Both the position numbers and the translations under genes were made by a program. The notes below the pieces were generated by a model. The model saw nothing but the letters and a program-made list of their open reading frames with translations, searched no databases and was not told where the DNA came from. A stretch of DNA of 64,000 bases from JAGLWW01 sp964640225 (GTDB lineage Archaea; Aenigmatarchaeota; Aenigmatarchaeia; PWEA01; JAGHBM01), in contig CAZXFI010000005.1 of the NCBI GenBank assembly GCA_964640225.1, positions 1-64,000 on the forward strand, given 5' to 3'. Below, in pieces: positions 23,938 through 32,880 of the stretch (its first letter is position 1; each line of letters opens with the position of its first letter).

Positions 23938-24642
23938 CTATCCCAGAACCAGATTTCTCTGTTTTTTGTCCAGCTTCTCCGAGGCGTACCTGAGAACAAG
24001 GCGCGAAGTTTTGCCCTTCCACCTAAGAAGGAACTCAGTCACTTCATTTGGCCAGGACTTTGACGCCTCCTTCAGGAGCCATCCCACGCCCTTCCTAACC
24101 ATGTCATCCCTGTCCTCCATGAGCTTGTCCGCTGTCCTGAATATGTCCTTCCTGAACTCCCCCCTTCTTCCGGCTATCACCAGGGAGACTGCGCTGCTCC
24201 TCCTGACCCACCTGTTCGGGGAGTAAGTCATTGCGTACAATTCCTCCAGCAGTTTCGGATCCTTTTTCACGCACTCGTAAATGTGGTGGCTTGAAAGCTC
24301 GTCGCAGTGAGCCCAGTTTCCTATGTATTTTTCAAGCCATTCCCTGAAAACGAAAAAGGTTTTCCTGCCGAACTGGCCTTTGAATTTGCCCAGGAGCTCA
24401 AAGCCTACCACTCCCTCCTCAAAGTACCCGGTTTTTAGCAGGCGCCCCGCCATGTTGAGCGTTTTCTTCATGTCCAGCTCTTCATTGTGCTTCTTGAATA
24501 TGTCGCGGGCCACCTTCCTTGCATCGTAAAGTCTTACCCCGCGGGTCTTTACGGACTCCCTGAAGTACCTTTTCTCCTGCTCGGCACGCTCGGGGTTTGC
24601 GTGCCTTTTTAACTCTTCTCTTATGCCTGAAAAAATGCTCAT
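23938..24642 (-). CDS. AlkD-like DNA alkylation repair protein
   Basis: 234 residues of HEAT-like helical repeats. The active-site block is NWAHCDELSSHHIYE, with Trp and Asp placed as in AlkD-type glycosylases, then SPNRWVRRSSAVSLV and DMVRKGVGWLLKEAS. These enzymes release alkylated bases from DNA. The start overlaps the nuclease gene by 4 bases, so they are coupled. Confidence 0.85.
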   Translation of the reverse strand: MSIFSGIREELKRHANPERAEQEKRYFRESVKTRGVRLYDARKVARDIFKKHNEELDMKKTLNMAGRLLKTGYFEEGVVGFELLGKFKGQFGRKTFFVFREWLEKYIGNWAHCDELSSHHIYECVKKDPKLLEELYAMTYSPNRWVRRSSAVSLVIAGRRGEFRKDIFRTADKLMEDRDDMVRKGVGWLLKEASKSWPNEVTEFLLRWKGKTSRLVLRYASEKLDKKQRNLVLG

Positions 24643-25445
24643 CCGTAAGCCTCCCTCAACACAAGCTTTCCCTCCCCGTCCCTCAGGTAAAGCGTGTCCC
24701 CGTCGTTGTTCCAGACTGCCGGGCAGGAGCCTCCCTTGTCCCAGAAAATCTCGCAGGAATTATCTTTTCCGGAGCCAGAAAAAAGCGTGACGGATTTTTT
24801 CGTCTTTAGCACAAAATCATGGAATGTGTAAACTGATGTTCCCGCGTCCTTGACAGACCACCCCGTAATCTCGCAGTCAAAGTGGCAGGTGTTGCTGAAA
24901 GCAACCCACTCCCCGTTAGGGTTGATGCAGTCGTTTCCCTCCGCGTCCCAGTTGAACCGGTCCACACGGATGCACTCGGAACACCTGTCCTCCGAGACCA
25001 GGGACCACACGCCTTTCCTGGTGCTTCTTGCCGCGCTTTCCGCATCCCTGAAAAGCCTTTCGTGCCTGTTGTTCGGCTGAAGCACGTAAACGGTGGCGTA
25101 GCCTTCCTCTATCATAAGCAGGTTCACCATCTCGTCACCGATATAGACATATCTAAGCAGGCGCCCGTACTTGTCCGTCCCCTCTTTATCCTTTTCCATT
25201 GAAACTTCCTTGTTTAGTACGAGCCTTTCCATTTTCTTCCTTGCTTCATCATAATAGGATTCCCCTTTCTCCGGAGCGTTTATGCCCGTGAGCCTTACCT
25301 TTTCCGAGGTGTTCAGCTCCAGTGTGTCCCCGTCTATCACCCTTTCCACGAAGCCAATTTCCCTTTCTTCCAGGCTTGCGAAATACAGGGCAGAGAAAAA
25401 AACAAGCCCCACGGCCAGAACCAGAAGAAAAATCACTGATTTCAT
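24639..25445 (-). CDS. Exported thermonuclease (SNase) with lamin-tail domain
   Basis: 268 residues. N-terminal signal or anchor (IFLLVLAVGLVFFSALYFA). SNase domain about 30-150: VIDGDTLELN, KVRLTGINAPEKGE, DKYGRLLRYVYIGDEMVN, and EGYATVYV give the catalytic Arg/Glu and Ca-binding Asp. The last 100 residues form an immunoglobulin-like lamin-tail domain (CEITGWSVKDAG, NNDGDTLYLRDGEG). It probably degrades DNA outside the membrane. Its start overlaps the stop of mbhM by 4 bases, so it may be at the tail of the mbh transcript. Confidence 0.88.
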   Translation of the reverse strand: MKSVIFLLVLAVGLVFFSALYFASLEEREIGFVERVIDGDTLELNTSEKVRLTGINAPEKGESYYDEARKKMERLVLNKEVSMEKDKEGTDKYGRLLRYVYIGDEMVNLLMIEEGYATVYVLQPNNRHERLFRDAESAARSTRKGVWSLVSEDRCSECIRVDRFNWDAEGNDCINPNGEWVAFSNTCHFDCEITGWSVKDAGTSVYTFHDFVLKTKKSVTLFSGSGKDNSCEIFWDKGGSCPAVWNNDGDTLYLRDGEGKLVLREAYG

Positions 25446-26302
25446 GCTATCATCAAAACCCTTACCAAATCTATGAGGGCCAGGGGGGTCGCGGCGAGCC
25501 AGAAAAACTTGAGCCCCTGGTCAACTGTCATCCTTGCAAAGAGAACCCTCACAAAGGTTAGCAGGAAAACCACGGAGAAGCACTTGAGAAGGAAAATCCA
25601 GAAAGTCCCCGCCCCGAGGAAGAGAACGGTTACCAGAGAGGAGAGCGCAAAAAGCTTGAACGCGTAGGCCAGCTCAAACATTCCCAGCCTGTAGCCGGAA
25701 AGCTCCGTGAAAACCCCCGCCACCAGCTCCTGTTCCGCGTGGGGTATGTGAAACGGCGGCAGCTCAAGCTCTCCCTGCACCGCCACCAGGAATGCGAGGA
25801 ATGCGAGAGGGTAGTAAACGAAAAGGCCCGGTGTTATCTCCAGGCTCCCCAAGGCCGGCACGAGTATGGCCACTATGAACGGTAGCTCAAAACCGAAAGC
25901 CTGGACCAGCTCCCTGCCACCCCCCAGACCGCCGTAGGGATTTCCCGAGGCGAACCCTGCCACGATATAGCCCGCCACGCCCATCAGGAAAAGGTAAATC
26001 ACGTATATTATGGAGCCGGAAAAGCCGAAACTGAAGAAACCGCTGACAGGGACAATCAGAATTATTGAGATGTATGCGGCCAGGGAGATTATGGGCCCCC
26101 AGAGGATGTAGGGGCTCTCCCTTCTTGACTTGATTCTCTCCTTTGAGAAAAGCTTTGCCACGTCAAGAAAGGGCTGCCACACCGGAGGGCCTATCCTTTG
26201 CTGAAACCTTGCCGCGGTTTTCCTCATGAAACCCATGAAAAGCAGGCCGAAAAATCCCGCGAACAAGACTTTTGACGCTAAAAGCGTTATCTCAATCAGC
26301 AT
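25442..26302 (-). CDS. mbhM: Membrane-bound hydrogenase subunit MbhM (NuoH/HycD-like)
   Basis: 286 residues, about eight transmembrane helices. Family motifs: RIGPPVWQPFLDVAKLF, the loop with SPYILWGPI, and the acidic IPHAEQELVAGVFTELSG. It is the membrane anchor next to the hydrogenase module, passing the redox-driven change to the ion channel. Overlaps mbhL by 11 bases. Confidence 0.93.
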   Translation of the reverse strand: MLIEITLLASKVLFAGFFGLLFMGFMRKTAARFQQRIGPPVWQPFLDVAKLFSKERIKSRRESPYILWGPIISLAAYISIILIVPVSGFFSFGFSGSIIYVIYLFLMGVAGYIVAGFASGNPYGGLGGGRELVQAFGFELPFIVAILVPALGSLEITPGLFVYYPLAFLAFLVAVQGELELPPFHIPHAEQELVAGVFTELSGYRLGMFELAYAFKLFALSSLVTVLFLGAGTFWIFLLKCFSVVFLLTFVRVLFARMTVDQGLKFFWLAATPLALIDLVRVLMIA

Positions 26303-27443
26303 TTCTAAGCTCCTCCCCTGTGACGATTTTGCTTTTTCCGGTGTCCAAGTCCAGAAGCGTCATCCTGTCGGTGCAGGACATACACGGGTCTATTGACATG
26401 ATTGCTATGGGCACGTCAGCCAGCCTTAGCCCCTTAAGCAGGGTAGGCAGGGCGTTTAGGGTGGCGTAAGTCGGGGTTCTTATCTTGACCCTGTCCGGAG
26501 ACTGCCTTCCCCTGGAAGTCCTTATGTAGTAAGCAAGCTCCCCCCTCGGCGCCTCAACCCGGCTGAAAATCTCCGCTTTGGGTATTTTGGCGAAGCTCAC
26601 CGGAATTTTTGTCCTGCCCTTCGGTATCTTTTCAATCAGCTGGTCCAGAATTTTAAGGCTTTCCTCAATCTCGCGGAGCCTCATGTTTATCCTAGTGAGG
26701 ATGTCCCCGGAGTTTCCCGTAATGGTTCTGAATTTAACGTCCCCGTAGGCGAAAAAGGGGTCGTCCTTTCTTATGTCCATGGGAATCCCCGAAGCCCTGG
26801 CGTTGGGCCCGACCACTCCCAGCTCCACCGCGTCCCCGTGGGAAAGCTTTCCCCTTCCTCTGGTTCTCTTGACTATGGACTTCTCCCCGTTGAAGTACTT
26901 CAGGTTCTGCCTTGTTTTTTTTCCCAGGAAGTCCAGCTTCTCCCTCATGCCTCCTCCGAACTTAAAATCTCTTCTTACCCCGCCGAAGCTGTTTATCACG
27001 TAGTGAATACGGTTGCCTGTTATATCCTCCAGCATCTCCAGACATCTTTCCCTTTCCCTGAACATCAGATGGAAAAGCGTGTCATAACCCATCTCATAGG
27101 CGCACATGGCGGCGTAGAGGTAATGGGAGTGGATACGCGAGAGCTCAAAGACTATGGTCCTTATATACTGGGCCCTTTCCGGCACCTCCGTGCCCATTAT
27201 TTTTTCCATCCCGTTGACGAAGCACGAGCTGTGCGAGTGCCCGCAGAGGCCGCACACGCGCTCCGCGAGGTAAATGTCCTTCAGAAAGTCGCGGGACTCA
27301 AATCCCTTCTCAATGCCCCTGTGGTTGTAGCCGAGGAACAAGTCCACGCCCCTAACCGTTTCACCCTCCAGCTTTATGGTGAAGTGCACCGGCTCAGGCA
27401 ATGCAGGGTGCTGCGGGCCGAATGGTATTTTCATTTCTTTCAT
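26292..27443 (-). CDS. mbhL: [NiFe] hydrogenase large subunit MbhL (group 4)
   Basis: 383 residues. Both nickel-binding cysteine pairs are present: ERVCGLCGHSHSS near residue 62 and SIDPCMSCTDR near the C-terminus. This separates it from the sulfane reductase and complex I homologues, which lost them. GYNHRGIEKG and PFGPQHPALPEP also fit. It makes H2 from protons with electrons from ferredoxin. About 22 residues follow the last cysteine motif and may be removed by the protease at 11267. Confidence 0.95.
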   Translation of the reverse strand: MKEMKIPFGPQHPALPEPVHFTIKLEGETVRGVDLFLGYNHRGIEKGFESRDFLKDIYLAERVCGLCGHSHSSCFVNGMEKIMGTEVPERAQYIRTIVFELSRIHSHYLYAAMCAYEMGYDTLFHLMFRERERCLEMLEDITGNRIHYVINSFGGVRRDFKFGGGMREKLDFLGKKTRQNLKYFNGEKSIVKRTRGRGKLSHGDAVELGVVGPNARASGIPMDIRKDDPFFAYGDVKFRTITGNSGDILTRINMRLREIEESLKILDQLIEKIPKGRTKIPVSFAKIPKAEIFSRVEAPRGELAYYIRTSRGRQSPDRVKIRTPTYATLNALPTLLKGLRLADVPIAIMSIDPCMSCTDRMTLLDLDTGKSKIVTGEELRNAD

Positions 27444-27447
27444 TTTA

Positions 27448-27834
27448 TCACTTCTTCCTCAGCGGATGGTCTATATCCTCCGGCAGGAACAATTTCTTGA
27501 GGTTTGGGTGGCCTTTTACTTGAAGCCCGAGCATTTCGGCCAGTTCCCTTTCAAACAGGTTGGCCGATTTGAAGACAGGGGTTGTTGAAGGCACGGCGTT
27601 TGACTTCTTTGAGACATCTGTCTTAACGCTAAGCACACCGTGGCCCAGCTCCAGATGGTAGATAACCTCTATAACCTTTCCGGTGTCGTTGCCCGTCACG
27701 GAAATGACCCTCTTTATACCGTAGTCGTGCCTCAGCCTCTCGCACACCTTGAGCAAATCCTTCCTGGGCACGCTCATCCAAATCCTTTCCTTATCTTTTC
27801 TGTAAACCTTTCCCAGCTTCTTCAAGTCTTTCAT
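27448..27834 (-). CDS. mbhK: MbhK, NuoC-like (30 kDa type) subunit
   Basis: 128 residues from ATG 27834, preceded by GGGTGAAAAAACA; an in-frame GTG at 27858 lies in the ribosome site region of the previous gene end. Conserved end: FERELAEMLGLQVKGHPNLKKLFLPEDI, the signature of the 30 kDa NuoC family. It bridges the large and small subunits in the cytoplasmic arm. In operon order between mbhJ and mbhL. Confidence 0.9.
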   Translation of the reverse strand: MKDLKKLGKVYRKDKERIWMSVPRKDLLKVCERLRHDYGIKRVISVTGNDTGKVIEVIYHLELGHGVLSVKTDVSKKSNAVPSTTPVFKSANLFERELAEMLGLQVKGHPNLKKLFLPEDIDHPLRKK

Positions 27835-27841
27835 TGTTTTT

Positions 27842-28270
27842 TCACCCTTTTTTGTCACCCAGAATTTTCACCGCCTTGAGCAGGCCGTCTATTATTGACT
27901 CAGGCCTCGGCGGGCAGCCCGCCACCCAGACGTCCACGGGAATTACCTTTTCCAGGGGGCCATCCAGCCCGTAGTTCCCCCTGAAGACGCCCAGGCCCGT
28001 GGCGCACGCGCCCACTGCCACCACAACCTTGGGGTTTGGCATCTGGTCGTATATCCTCTTCAGCCGCGGGGCCACTTTCCTGTTTACCAGGCCGTCCACC
28101 AAGAGAATGTCAGCGTGCCTCGGGGAGCCCCGGAACTGGGCTCCGAACCTCTCCACGTCAAACCTGGGAGTCAGAGAGGCCAACTCCTCAATCGTGCAGC
28201 CGTTGCACCCCGAACACGAAAAGTGCAGTATCCAGGGACTTTTCTTCCTTGAATAGTTTTTCAGGCCCAT
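27842..28270 (-). CDS. mbhJ: MbhJ, hydrogenase small subunit (NuoB-like)
   Basis: 142 residues. Ligands of the proximal [4Fe-4S] cluster: CSGCNGCTIE, VGACATG and AGCPPRPESI. It carries electrons from the ferredoxin-type subunit to the nickel site. Overlaps mbhI by 10 bases and its stop lies in the ribosome site of mbhK. Confidence 0.95.
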   Translation of the reverse strand: MGLKNYSRKKSPWILHFSCSGCNGCTIEELASLTPRFDVERFGAQFRGSPRHADILLVDGLVNRKVAPRLKRIYDQMPNPKVVVAVGACATGLGVFRGNYGLDGPLEKVIPVDVWVAGCPPRPESIIDGLLKAVKILGDKKG

Positions 28271-28482
28271 AAAACCACAAACATTACCATGACGAATACG
28301 GTTCCAAGAAGCAGCCAGTAAAGGTACTGGCTCACGTCCCCGGAGTGGGCTTCTCTGAGCTTCCTGATTCCCAGGAATTTCAGGACCGTGTCAAAAAAGT
28401 AATCCGGGCTTGCAACGTATTCCTTCTCGTATTCCTCCCCGCAGAGGTACATTTCCGTTTCCCTGTCCTTTTTTTTCTTCAT
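28261..28482 (-). CDS. mbhI: MbhI, small membrane subunit
   Basis: 73 residues: a charged cytoplasmic part (YLCGEEYEKEYVASPDYFF) and one C-terminal transmembrane helix (LYWLLLGTVFVMVMFVVLW). Position directly before mbhJ and the size fit MbhI of Pyrococcus, which links the antiporter and hydrogenase modules. GTGAT upstream of the ATG. Only six bases separate it from the inserted Hint gene. Confidence 0.75.
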   Translation of the reverse strand: MKKKKDRETEMYLCGEEYEKEYVASPDYFFDTVLKFLGIRKLREAHSGDVSQYLYWLLLGTVFVMVMFVVLWA

Positions 28483-28488
28483 AAAAAA

Positions 28489-30402
28489 TCACTTGTTGTG
28501 CACCAGGATTCCCCCGGCAAAATAATTATGGTTCTTATCCACTTCTAAATTATATGTTTCCGCTTTATCATATATTTTCCTTACGCTCTCCACATGACCC
28601 GGGAAGAGCATGTCACCCTCCTTTAGGAAACGAGCCCGCTTCCATTCCCCTCCCGAGTAAACGGGGTGGCTCGGGGTGACGCGCAGGGCGTTGTTTATTA
28701 AAATAAAGTAGGGGCTATCCCGCGAATGCCTGAAGGTCCTGGTCACTCTGGCCGGCTCGTACCTTCCCTCTTCCGGGTTGTAAGAAAGAACCAGCTCGCC
28801 TGGCTCCACGTCCTCTATATTTTTGAATCCATCGGCCATTGCTATCTTCGTGCCGGCAGGGAAGCAGGCGAACTCCTCAACTCTCAGTTCAAACTCCCCG
28901 TCCAGGTCCATTGAAAATTCCAGTTTTCCTCCGGAGGCGTATATCGTGTTCAAGTAGTTTCCGTTGTAGTATATGTCATAATCGGACTCGTAAAGCCCGG
29001 ACAGGTTGTAGTACGCTGTGGTGCTGGAGGCTGTATCGTTCCACTGCACCAGGCCCTGAGTCCATGAGGTAAGCTCCCTGGTCAGGGTCAGCGTGTCGCT
29101 CACCGAAGTGTTGAGCCATATTCCCCCGCTGGTTTCATTGTTGTAGTTGAACCAAGTGGAAGTGTCGGAAAGGTATATCTCCCTGGGCTCGGTGAAATTG
29201 GTGTTCCTGAAAGAGTTCGTGGCTCCTATATCCCCGTTGGTGTAATACTCCAAAGAACTGCTTGCCACGGAGCCCCCGATGAATTTTGTGCCAGTGATTG
29301 GTCCGCTGGATCCGTAAAAATACACCGCGCGGTTGTTGGCCGTGATAACGTTGTCGTAAAAGCTGTTGTTGGCCGTGTTGGCCGCCATGTAAACCGCCCT
29401 GCTTGAGTCCGCATTGAAATTGTTTTCCGAAAACACGTTGTGGTCCGATAATGGATTCAGATTCACGGTGTACATGTCCGAAGTGGCGTTGTTCTGCTCC
29501 ACGATGTTGTAATCGCTTGAGGCAAGATGTATCGCATAGCCCGTGACGCTGCCCAGAATGTTTATGTTGTTGTTGTAAAGGGTGTTCCTGAAGGAGGAAG
29601 ATATGGCAATGCCGTAGGCGTAGTCCGAGGTCAAAGTGTTGCCGCTCACGTTGTTGTAAGAGCTTGAGGAGAGCCTGATGCCGTAGTTGTAATCGCTCAC
29701 CGTGTTGTTTTCTATGGTTCCGTTGTCCGCGCCGCTGCAGTAAATCCCGTAATTGCTTCCCGCGCCCCCGTTCATGTCAACCACGCAGTTCTTCACGGTG
29801 ACGTTGTCAAAACCCGTGTTGTTTATCCCGTAGGAGCCTGTGCTCTGCAAGTAATGGCCCCGGCAGTCCAGCGTGACGTCGGACGAGTTTATGTAGAGTA
29901 TTGTGCCGGAGCAGCCGGTTATGTTTTCCGTCAGGGTCGTGTCCTCGTTCACATAGTCACCGCAGGAGAACGTAAACGCAGTGGTCGTGGTGTAGCCTGT
30001 TTCATATTCGTCGTAAACGTGCGGACAGCTTGTGACAACCCTAACCCTGGTTATAAGCCCTTCCGGTGTTTCAGATGACAACGTGACCTTGGAGCCCACC
30101 CCGACCGAGCCCGGCGTGGCATCGTAGGAGTAGGAGCCGCTCCCGTTGTAAACGACTATCTTCAGGCCTGAAAGGTCGGTATAACCCAGGTTTTCCACGG
30201 TCACCTTGAGGTTCCCGTTCGTTTCAACGCCGTCTATGTGTATCACCCCGGTCCCGCATTCCACCGCGGTCTCACCGCTCTCCTCCACTCCGGCCCTGCT
30301 TTTTTTGGTAAGCTCCACGGCAAACATGTTCGTAAGGGCCGCGGCCATTATTACGAAGGCTATCATTATTATTGCAGCCACCAGCACAGATATTCCTTTC
30401 AT
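28489..30402 (-). CDS. Pilin-like, beta-helix, Hint-domain surface protein embedded in the mbh operon
   Basis: 637 residues. N-terminus KGISVLVAAIIMIAFVIMA is a class III (pilin/archaellin) signal with helix. Residues about 150-420 are a NosD-like right-handed beta helix with repeated N-x-I/V-x-x-N units. Residues 513-637 form a Hint domain: it begins CFPAGTKIAMADG (Cys513 as splice-type nucleophile), has TPSHPVY (TxxH, block B) and ends GGILVHNK, so only Lys follows the terminal His-Asn. It may cleave itself to release or attach the beta helix, as in bacterial intein-like and hedgehog proteins. It starts one base after the mbhH stop and ends six bases before mbhI. Confidence 0.85.
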   Translation of the reverse strand: MKGISVLVAAIIMIAFVIMAAALTNMFAVELTKKSRAGVEESGETAVECGTGVIHIDGVETNGNLKVTVENLGYTDLSGLKIVVYNGSGSYSYDATPGSVGVGSKVTLSSETPEGLITRVRVVTSCPHVYDEYETGYTTTTAFTFSCGDYVNEDTTLTENITGCSGTILYINSSDVTLDCRGHYLQSTGSYGINNTGFDNVTVKNCVVDMNGGAGSNYGIYCSGADNGTIENNTVSDYNYGIRLSSSSYNNVSGNTLTSDYAYGIAISSSFRNTLYNNNINILGSVTGYAIHLASSDYNIVEQNNATSDMYTVNLNPLSDHNVFSENNFNADSSRAVYMAANTANNSFYDNVITANNRAVYFYGSSGPITGTKFIGGSVASSSLEYYTNGDIGATNSFRNTNFTEPREIYLSDTSTWFNYNNETSGGIWLNTSVSDTLTLTRELTSWTQGLVQWNDTASSTTAYYNLSGLYESDYDIYYNGNYLNTIYASGGKLEFSMDLDGEFELRVEEFACFPAGTKIAMADGFKNIEDVEPGELVLSYNPEEGRYEPARVTRTFRHSRDSPYFILINNALRVTPSHPVYSGGEWKRARFLKEGDMLFPGHVESVRKIYDKAETYNLEVDKNHNYFAGGILVHNK

Positions 30403-30403
30403 T

Positions 30404-31819
30404 TCAGCACCCGAAAACCGAACAGTAATAGCCCGCGCTTCCCAGGAGAGATTCCGCTACGGGCTGGAGCGTCCGGATTACGACCCAGGGGAGCAGGCCC
30501 ATGATTACGCAGAAGGCGGTAAGCACCAGAATCGGCACCAGGAAGTTCATGTCCTCCTTTATTTTTTTCTCCGACCCGGAAAAAAGCTTTCCGAAAGCCT
30601 TCAGGTAGTAGGCCAGCGTCACGACTGACACGAGTATCGCCACAAGTGTGGGGAGAACTAAACCCGCCTGGAAGCCGGCCTCGTATATAAGCAGCTTGCT
30701 TGCAAAGCCGTTCAGGGGAGGTATCCCGGCTATCCCCAGGGAAGCCGTGAGAAAGCAGGCGCCTGTCACGGGCATGTTGACAGGCTTTATGCCACCGCAC
30801 CTTGATATCACCGAGCCCAAAATAAGGAAAAGAACCATCTTGAGCAGGGCGTTGTTTATCAAATGGAAAAGCCCCCCGGTGAAGCCCGGGAAGCCAAGGC
30901 CGAAAGCGAAAAGTACGTATCCCATCTGCGAGACCGAGGAGTAGGCCAGCATTCTTCTCAGGTCCTCCTGGGACAGCGCCATGAAGGCCCCCACTACCAT
31001 GGAGAGCAGGCCGAGAACCAAGAGGAGCTGGTTGACTCCCATTAAACCGAAAAGGAAAAGCATCCTTACCAGGACGTAAACTCCGGTGAGCGTGGAGACG
31101 GAAACAATCATGGCGGCAACCGGCAGGGGGGCTCCTTCCGTGACGTCTGGTTTCCAGAAATGAAAAGGAACGGAGCCTACCTTTACCAGGTAGCTCGTGA
31201 GTATGAGGCCCAGGGGTATCATGGATTCCCTGAAAGGCGTTTTCATCACAAGGTCTGCCATGTTAAGGGTTCCTGTCATACCGTAAAGAAGCGCTATCCC
31301 CAGGAGCAGAATTAAGCCGGCGAAGGTTCCCACAAGCACGTACTTTATTCCCGCCTCCACGCCCTTTCCGTCCCTATGGAAAACGCTCAGGGCGTAGGAT
31401 GCTATCATCATCAGCTCCGTGAACACGAAAAGGTTAAAAAGGTCCCCTGTAATGAGAATGCCTGTCATGCCCACCGTGAACAGAAGAAACAGTGAATAAA
31501 ACTCCGACCTCCTTTCGGTAACAAACTTCTCTACCAGCAGGCTGATTATGAGGCTCAGGCCCGAAACAATCACCAGAAGCGCTATGGAAAGGGAATCCAC
31601 GGAAAGTGTTATCCCAAAGGGAGGGGGCCACCCGTTCATGTTGTAGGTGATTGTCTCCCCGGAAAGAACCGTGGGCATAAGGGAAATCCAGAAGAAAAAC
31701 GAGAACAGAAGCGCGGTCGTGACCAGGACTCTCCTGAACAGCTTTAGCTTTATCCCTATGAAGGGCGTCAGGAACCCTGCCACAAGAAGCACTGCAACCG
31801 GTATGTATATCGGCGTCAT
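30404..31819 (-). CDS. mbhH: MbhH, MrpD-type antiporter subunit
   Basis: 471 residues, about 14 transmembrane helices. Ion-path residues of the NuoL/M/N-MrpD family are visible: Glu in FTELMMIASYAL, Lys and His in YLVKVGSVPFHFWKPDVTEGAP, Lys in INNALLKMVLFL. It translocates protons or sodium in the ion-pumping half. Only one such subunit is present, as in Mbh and unlike Mbx, which has two. Overlaps mbhG by 4 bases. Confidence 0.95.
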   Translation of the reverse strand: MTPIYIPVAVLLVAGFLTPFIGIKLKLFRRVLVTTALLFSFFFWISLMPTVLSGETITYNMNGWPPPFGITLSVDSLSIALLVIVSGLSLIISLLVEKFVTERRSEFYSLFLLFTVGMTGILITGDLFNLFVFTELMMIASYALSVFHRDGKGVEAGIKYVLVGTFAGLILLLGIALLYGMTGTLNMADLVMKTPFRESMIPLGLILTSYLVKVGSVPFHFWKPDVTEGAPLPVAAMIVSVSTLTGVYVLVRMLFLFGLMGVNQLLLVLGLLSMVVGAFMALSQEDLRRMLAYSSVSQMGYVLFAFGLGFPGFTGGLFHLINNALLKMVLFLILGSVISRCGGIKPVNMPVTGACFLTASLGIAGIPPLNGFASKLLIYEAGFQAGLVLPTLVAILVSVVTLAYYLKAFGKLFSGSEKKIKEDMNFLVPILVLTAFCVIMGLLPWVVIRTLQPVAESLLGSAGYYCSVFGC

Positions 31820-32163
31820 CCAAACAGCTCCCTCATTTTTTTCGTGTCAAGCGTTTTTTTCTTCTCGTAAAGCAGGATTGCCATGGAGAGGGCAAGTGCC
31901 GTTACCGAGAGGTCTATGACTATTGATGTAAGGACCAGGGCCTGGGGCAGGGGGTCCACGGAGTATTGGGAAAAGGTTAGCAGGTTTTCCGGTGTTATTA
32001 TGGGGTTTATGCCTCCTTCCCTGTAGCCGCTGGTTATAAGCACGAGATTCACTCCCATTGTGATTATACCCATTCCCATTATCTTCTTTATCAGGTTCCT
32101 TTTCAGAACCAGGCAGTAGATCCCTATGAGCACGAAGACCGTTCCGAACACGTATTCAATCAT
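31816..32163 (-). CDS. mbhG: MbhG, MrpC/NuoK-type subunit
   Basis: 115 residues with three helices; INPIITPENLLTFSQYSVDPLPQALVLTSIVI is the standard loop, split here by helix ends, and the conserved Asp/Thr in VIDLSVTALALSM follows. Part of the ion-translocating module. Confidence 0.93.
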   Translation of the reverse strand: MIEYVFGTVFVLIGIYCLVLKRNLIKKIMGMGIITMGVNLVLITSGYREGGINPIITPENLLTFSQYSVDPLPQALVLTSIVIDLSVTALALSMAILLYEKKKTLDTKKMRELFG

Positions 32164-32170
32164 TTTTCTC

Positions 32171-32569
32171 TCACTCCTCTTTCACCATTGAGTAGAATAT
32201 TATAAGGAAGGATGTCATCACCATCGTCCCGGCTGTTATGTTCAGCAGCATTATCTCTCCCCCGCTCCACAGGTTGAAAAGTGACTCGGTTGTGAAAAGC
32301 AAGTCCCTCAGGAACAGTTCAAAAACCACCAGAAAAGCGAGTATTATGCCGGCCGCGGCTTCCAGGCGGTGGGAGGTCTCCTTTTTTATTATGTGCTCCG
32401 CTTTCTGGAGGCCGAAAACAACGCAAACGAGTACCACGGCGGAGGCAAGCAGAACGCCTCCCTGGAAGCCTCCCCCCGGCGTCAGGTGACCGTGCGTTAT
32501 TACATACATGCTGTAAAGCAGCAAAAACGGGAGAAGCACCCTTGAAACTGTCTCCTTTATTACGGTCAT
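32171..32569 (-). CDS. mbhF: MbhF, MrpB-type subunit
   Basis: 132 residues from ATG 32569; a longer frame upstream would overlap mbhE and lacks hydrophobic character. Four helices with YVITHGHLTPGGGFQGG, the hallmark of MrpB/MnhB. Starts five bases after the mbhE stop. Confidence 0.93.
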   Translation of the reverse strand: MTVIKETVSRVLLPFLLLYSMYVITHGHLTPGGGFQGGVLLASAVVLVCVVFGLQKAEHIIKKETSHRLEAAAGIILAFLVVFELFLRDLLFTTESLFNLWSGGEIMLLNITAGTMVMTSFLIIFYSMVKEE

Positions 32570-32574
32570 AATTA

Positions 32575-32880
32575 TCACTTTGAAACCTGAAATATTTTCG
32601 GCATCTTTTTCCTCCTGATTATTTTTCTGTACTTCCTGAAAATCGCGTATATGCCCATGGTGGCCGTGAAAAGTATTATCTCCTCCCCCAGGGTATCGTA
32701 AGCCCTGTAATCCCACATTATGGTTGACACCACGTTCGGAGCTTCCGCATCCGTCAGCGCGTTTTCTATATGGTAGTTTGAAATCTTCCTGTCAAAGTCC
32801 GCAAAACCCGGGGCAAAAAGCACGGAAAGCGTTAGCACGGCAAGGAGGGTGAGCGCTATAAGAAACAGGGGCCTGTTCAT
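32575..32880 (-). CDS. mbhE: MbhE, MrpA C-terminal/MrpB-like subunit
   Basis: 101 residues with two helices; NALTDAEAPNVVSTIMWDYRAYDTLGEE is characteristic for this subunit, shown here as overlapping pieces NVVSTIMWDYRAYDTLGEE. Overlaps mbhD by 4 bases. Confidence 0.9.
   Translation of the reverse strand: MNRPLFLIALTLLAVLTLSVLFAPGFADFDRKISNYHIENALTDAEAPNVVSTIMWDYRAYDTLGEEIILFTATMGIYAIFRKYRKIIRRKKMPKIFQVSK

Noticed and set aside
28489..28870. A true intein at the end of the beta-helix protein
   Set aside because: There is a Hint fold, but no C-terminal extein and no Cys/Ser/Thr after His-Asn, so protein splicing is not possible; cleavage or transfer is.
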